Positions 6,011 to 9,032 of a stretch of 9,032 nt of DNA are shown one piece after another (the stretch's first letter is position 1; every line of letters begins with the position of its first letter). The stretch is from Synergistes sp. (GTDB taxonomy: Bacteria > Synergistota > Synergistia > Synergistales > Synergistaceae). Below the pieces are notes generated by a model that saw only the letters and a program-made list of their open reading frames with translations, searched no databases and was not told the DNA's origin. Both the position numbers and the translations under genes were made by a program. The stretch covers positions 1 through 9,032 of the forward strand of contig JAEEYY010000248.1 of NCBI GenBank assembly GCA_016288355.1, read 5' to 3'.

Positions 6011-9000
6011 TTGTTCGGGAAGACCGATGACATAGAGAAAAAAACTGATAACAACGAAGCTCCGCGTAAAAAGAGCAGATGGAAGCTGATCGTCCCGGCA
6101 GTCGTGCTGCTTATCCTGGCGGGAGTCGCCGTGCTTTCCCGCATGGATTTCCTCGGCGGCTTTGTAAGGGAAAAAGTTACCGAAGTCGCAGCCAAAGAGC
6201 TTTCAGCCGATATCACGATAGGAGCGATATCCGGGAACCCGCTGACAGGGTTGACGATAGAGGATGTAGGTCTTTCGCGCTCCGGCGACAAGATAGTGTC
6301 GGTAAAAAGCATCGGGGCGCGCATATCCGTGCCCAGCATCGCGACAGGAAGCCCGAAGCTTTCCGTCGTGGACATAGAGGGCTTTGAGGCCTCTTTGGAC
6401 GAACTGCTGGATCTGATTCCAAAAAACGAAGATAAACCTGACGAGCCGGCCGATATACCTGTCGAAAGAGTCTTTATAAGCGACAGCATGCTGCACACAA
6501 AGTGGGGCACTGTTGAACTGGATCCCAGCACGGTCAGGATAAAAAACTCACAGAACTTTAAGATAGACGCTGCCGGAAACATTGCAGGCAAAGCTTTTAT
6601 GGCGGCGGGCGGCCTGGAGAAGAAAAAAGGTTCCTGGAGCTCGGAGAAATTTTTCGCCCAGTTCGGCAGCGGCAAAGCCGATGTCTCGGGCGCCGTTTAC
6701 CCCTCCGCCGATATGAATATCAGCCTTGATTCGCTGAATATATCCGAAGTCGCCGACATCTTCCCCGATATCCTCAAATACGGGGTTCGCGGGCTGCTCT
6801 CCGGAAAAGCTTCGGTAAGCGGAAGCACAAGCAGCGATATCACTACGCAGGGGACAGGTAATCTGCGCGACGCCGTGGTGAGCGGCATCCCCATAAGCGA
6901 CCTGCAGGCAAAATGGGATGTAAAGCCCGGACATATCACAGTGACGGTAGATCAGGGAAAAGTGTTTGATTCGGTCCTTAACGGCAAACTGTCATTGAAT
7001 GACGTATCCGGCGAGAAGCATATGTCCCTTAAAGCGGATGTAAAGAACTTCAAATTCGCCGACTGGTCCGATAAGCTGAAAGAAGAGACGGAAGGGTACG
7101 CACGCTACCTGAAGGGAAAGATATCTTCGTTCTCGGCCGATCTCAGCGGGCCGCTGAACGCGCTGAAAGGACGCATCGATCTTTCCCCGTCAGACATAAG
7201 CTACAAAGATATCGTACTTAAAAGCCTTGCCGGAAGCGCCGTCTTTGACGGGCGCCCTGCGGGCACTGTCGACGTCTCCGCGATGGCGGACGGGAGAAAA
7301 GCCGCGCTCAAAGGGCTTCTGTCCTTCGGAAACAAGGTGCCGACAGACGTGAGCTTCGCTATTGACGGCTACCCGATCGAGAAAGTGCTCAGATCGCTTC
7401 CGCAGGCGGGCGATATCCCGGCAAGCGGCACTATAGCGGTAAAAGGTACCTGCAGCGGGCTCCCCGGCCGCTGGGTGGTATCCGCGAACGCCTCGTCCGC
7501 CGCCATCAACGTGCCGAAGCTCGGTCAGATCTCTGACGTTAACTGTGCCGCAAAATATGAGGCCGCCGATAAAAAGCTCACTCTTTCAAGCGCGTCGGCC
7601 GATTTCAACGGGGCAAAGATCGCAGGTTCAGGCACGGTACGCACCGGCGCGCCGCAGGGCGGAAGCCTGGATCTGAAGGGGACGTTCCGCAATGCCGACG
7701 CGAAACGTTTTTACGATCTTGTCCCGGCGCTTAAGGACCTTAATATCCAGCAGGTCGCTTCAGGGACCTGGAGCATTTCAGGCACGCCCGCATCTCCCGT
7801 CATAAGAACGGAAGCCGCCGCTGCATCGGGAAAGTTCCGCGCCCTGCAGACCGAGAGGCTGAAGACGAATGTCGAATACAAAAACGGCGTGATACGCCTT
7901 GACCCGCTCGACGCGGACGCCTGCGGCGGGCACTGCCGCATTGTATGCGATATCGCGCTGCCTTCCGCGAAGGGCGGGACAGTGTCCTGGAAACTGGGAG
8001 GCCGGGTCACATCTGCCGATTTTTCTGTTATCAACGGTCTGCTGAATGCGGAAGAGGACATATCCGGCAGCGTGACCGGAGACGTCACGGCGGGCTCCGC
8101 GGCAGGCGGCGGCATCAACTGGGGCTTCAAATTTAAAGGCGATAAAGTGCGCTGGCGCGAATTTAAAGCGGACAGCATCGACGGAGTGGTCGAAGGCAGC
8201 CCCGAAGAGATAGTCATAAAGAAGGCCGACGGATCGTTCCTGAAAGGAGACGCGTCCGTGACCGGCAGGATAAAAATGCCGCCCGCAGACAGGCCCTTTG
8301 CTGACGCCGTGCTTGACCTGTCGGCAGCGATAAAGGACCTGAACCTTTATGAACTGCTGCGCAAACATTTCCCCTCAGTCCGTTCGGTACAGGGGCTTCT
8401 GGAGGCAAAGGCCGATATCAGAGGAACGGCCGGCGCGCCCGAGTTCAGCGCCAGCGGTCGTGCGGCGCCTCTTCTTTACCGCGGCAGGCTGGTGCCGATG
8501 ACGGAAGCCAAATGCAGCGGCACGCTGAAGGATATTGAGATAACCGAGATCACCCCGGCGCTGAAAGACGGTATAGTAAAAGGTACCGGGCATATCTATG
8601 AGAAAAACGGAGAATGGTTCAGCGAGATAAATATAAAAGGCGACGACGTCGGCATGAAGCAGTTCGGCACGTACATTCCCGAGGAGTTCCGTTCACGTCT
8701 GGGCGGAAGGGCAAATTTCACGATGGATCTGACCGGAGACGCCTCGAAGATAAAGGGCAAAGGCTCATTTAACGCGCCGGAGCTGACGATAATGGGAGTA
8801 GAATTTAAAGATGTGAAAGCCCCGTTCATTGTAACCCAAAATTATATGATGGTTGAAGACCTGAGCGCCGGCGTAGGCGGCGGCACTCTTAACGGAGGCG
8901 TCGGCCTTGATTTTAAGGACAGCAAATGGGGCGGCAGCCTTACCGTTATCAGTTCGGATCTTGAGTCGCTCGTGAAGCAGGCGGTGCCGGACCTTAAGGG

Positions 9001-9032
9001 CAGGGGAACCGGAAGGGGAGACCTTAAGATGC
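6011..9032 (+). CDS. AsmA/TamB-type envelope protein, N-terminal part (runs off the window)
   Basis: The frame is open from the TTG at 6011 through the last base, giving 1007 codons with no stop seen, so the C-terminus lies outside. The N-terminus is a charged cytoplasmic tail (1-25, KKSRWK at 20-25), one transmembrane segment (about 26-42), then a periplasmic region. Residues about 48-120 match the start of AsmA/TamB proteins: VREKVTEVAAKEL, ISGNPLTGLTIEDV, a strand with ISVPSI, and VVDIEGFEASL. The rest is rich in alternating beta strands with repeated G-x-hydrophobic patterns. A unit of short helix, V/L-x-G turn, strand and G recurs about every 106 residues, with landmark glycines at 271, 380, 479, 591, 695, 805 and 909. 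Family members span the periplasm as hydrophobic grooves moving phospholipids to the outer membrane, or with TamA aid outer-membrane protein assembly. The diagnostic TamB C-terminal domain is not in view, so TamB and YhdP/AsmA-like remain alternatives. Confidence 0.85.
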   Translation, partial: MFGKTDDIEKKTDNNEAPRKKSRWKLIVPAVVLLILAGVAVLSRMDFLGGFVREKVTEVAAKELSADITIGAISGNPLTGLTIEDVGLSRSGDKIVSVKSIGARISVPSIATGSPKLSVVDIEGFEASLDELLDLIPKNEDKPDEPADIPVERVFISDSMLHTKWGTVELDPSTVRIKNSQNFKIDAAGNIAGKAFMAAGGLEKKKGSWSSEKFFAQFGSGKADVSGAVYPSADMNISLDSLNISEVADIFPDILKYGVRGLLSGKASVSGSTSSDITTQGTGNLRDAVVSGIPISDLQAKWDVKPGHITVTVDQGKVFDSVLNGKLSLNDVSGEKHMSLKADVKNFKFADWSDKLKEETEGYARYLKGKISSFSADLSGPLNALKGRIDLSPSDISYKDIVLKSLAGSAVFDGRPAGTVDVSAMADGRKAALKGLLSFGNKVPTDVSFAIDGYPIEKVLRSLPQAGDIPASGTIAVKGTCSGLPGRWVVSANASSAAINVPKLGQISDVNCAAKYEAADKKLTLSSASADFNGAKIAGSGTVRTGAPQGGSLDLKGTFRNADAKRFYDLVPALKDLNIQQVASGTWSISGTPASPVIRTEAAAASGKFRALQTERLKTNVEYKNGVIRLDPLDADACGGHCRIVCDIALPSAKGGTVSWKLGGRVTSADFSVINGLLNAEEDISGSVTGDVTAGSAAGGGINWGFKFKGDKVRWREFKADSIDGVVEGSPEEIVIKKADGSFLKGDASVTGRIKMPPADRPFADAVLDLSAAIKDLNLYELLRKHFPSVRSVQGLLEAKADIRGTAGAPEFSASGRAAPLLYRGRLVPMTEAKCSGTLKDIEITEITPALKDGIVKGTGHIYEKNGEWFSEINIKGDDVGMKQFGTYIPEEFRSRLGGRANFTMDLTGDASKIKGKGSFNAPELTIMGVEFKDVKAPFIVTQNYMMVEDLSAGVGGGTLNGGVGLDFKDSKWGGSLTVISSDLESLVKQAVPDLKGRGTGRGDLKM

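Noticed and set aside
5940..6035. A 31-residue GTG-started frame overlapping the AsmA/TamB-like start, as a possible leader peptide
   Set aside because: It has no ribosome site before the GTG and no recognisable attenuator-like codon run; a frame this short is expected by chance.
5971..6675. A 234-codon minus-strand frame opposite the start of the AsmA/TamB-like gene
   Set aside because: Its protein is low-complexity (S, P, F rich), and the + strand frame here has a membrane anchor, an AsmA-type motif block and stays open for more than 1000 codons.

Overview
The window looks like chromosomal DNA from an anaerobic diderm bacterium of moderately high G+C. Three things suggest this: a long AsmA/TamB-type envelope protein, frequent ATA isoleucine codons in a GC-rich background, and the pairing of a NifU-like protein with a GGGtGRT-family protein. 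A member of the Synergistota (Cloacibacillus/Synergistes-like) would fit. That assignment is inference from gene content and codon use, not from any marker gene.

Layout. (1) At the left edge a + strand gene encodes a small exported protein of unknown function (10-525) and ends in a strong intrinsic terminator. (2) Five minus-strand genes follow, read from right to left: a prepilin peptidase (5472-4699), an exported nitroreductase-like protein (4664-4047), a phosphomannomutase/phosphoglucomutase (3923-2535), a NifU-like Fe-S scaffold (2446-1754) and a GGGtGRT protein (1741-731). The first two are 34 bp apart and the last two 12 bp apart; the gaps around the mutase (123 and 88 bp) are larger and could hold separate promoters. 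The minus-strand block ends at its own terminator (669-702), facing the one that ends the left-edge gene. (3) Divergent from the prepilin peptidase is a short + strand 4-oxalocrotonate tautomerase gene (5563-5772). The 90-bp divergent spacer contains a perfect 10-bp-arm inverted repeat, a good operator candidate. (4) After a third terminator, an AsmA/TamB-type gene starts at a TTG codon (6011) and stays open to the window end. It encodes at least 1007 residues with one N-terminal membrane anchor and about seven visible copies of a degenerate repeat of roughly 106 residues.

Functions. The genes do not form one obvious pathway. Envelope functions recur: prepilin processing, hexose-1-phosphate supply for surface polysaccharide or LPS, an exported flavin-fold protein and an AsmA/TamB-type bridge. 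The NifU-like/GGGtGRT pair is the least understood module and the best candidate for an undescribed function. I see no mobile element, CRISPR array, tRNA or rRNA. All intergenic stretches are under 300 bp; the longest are 526-730 and 5773-6010.
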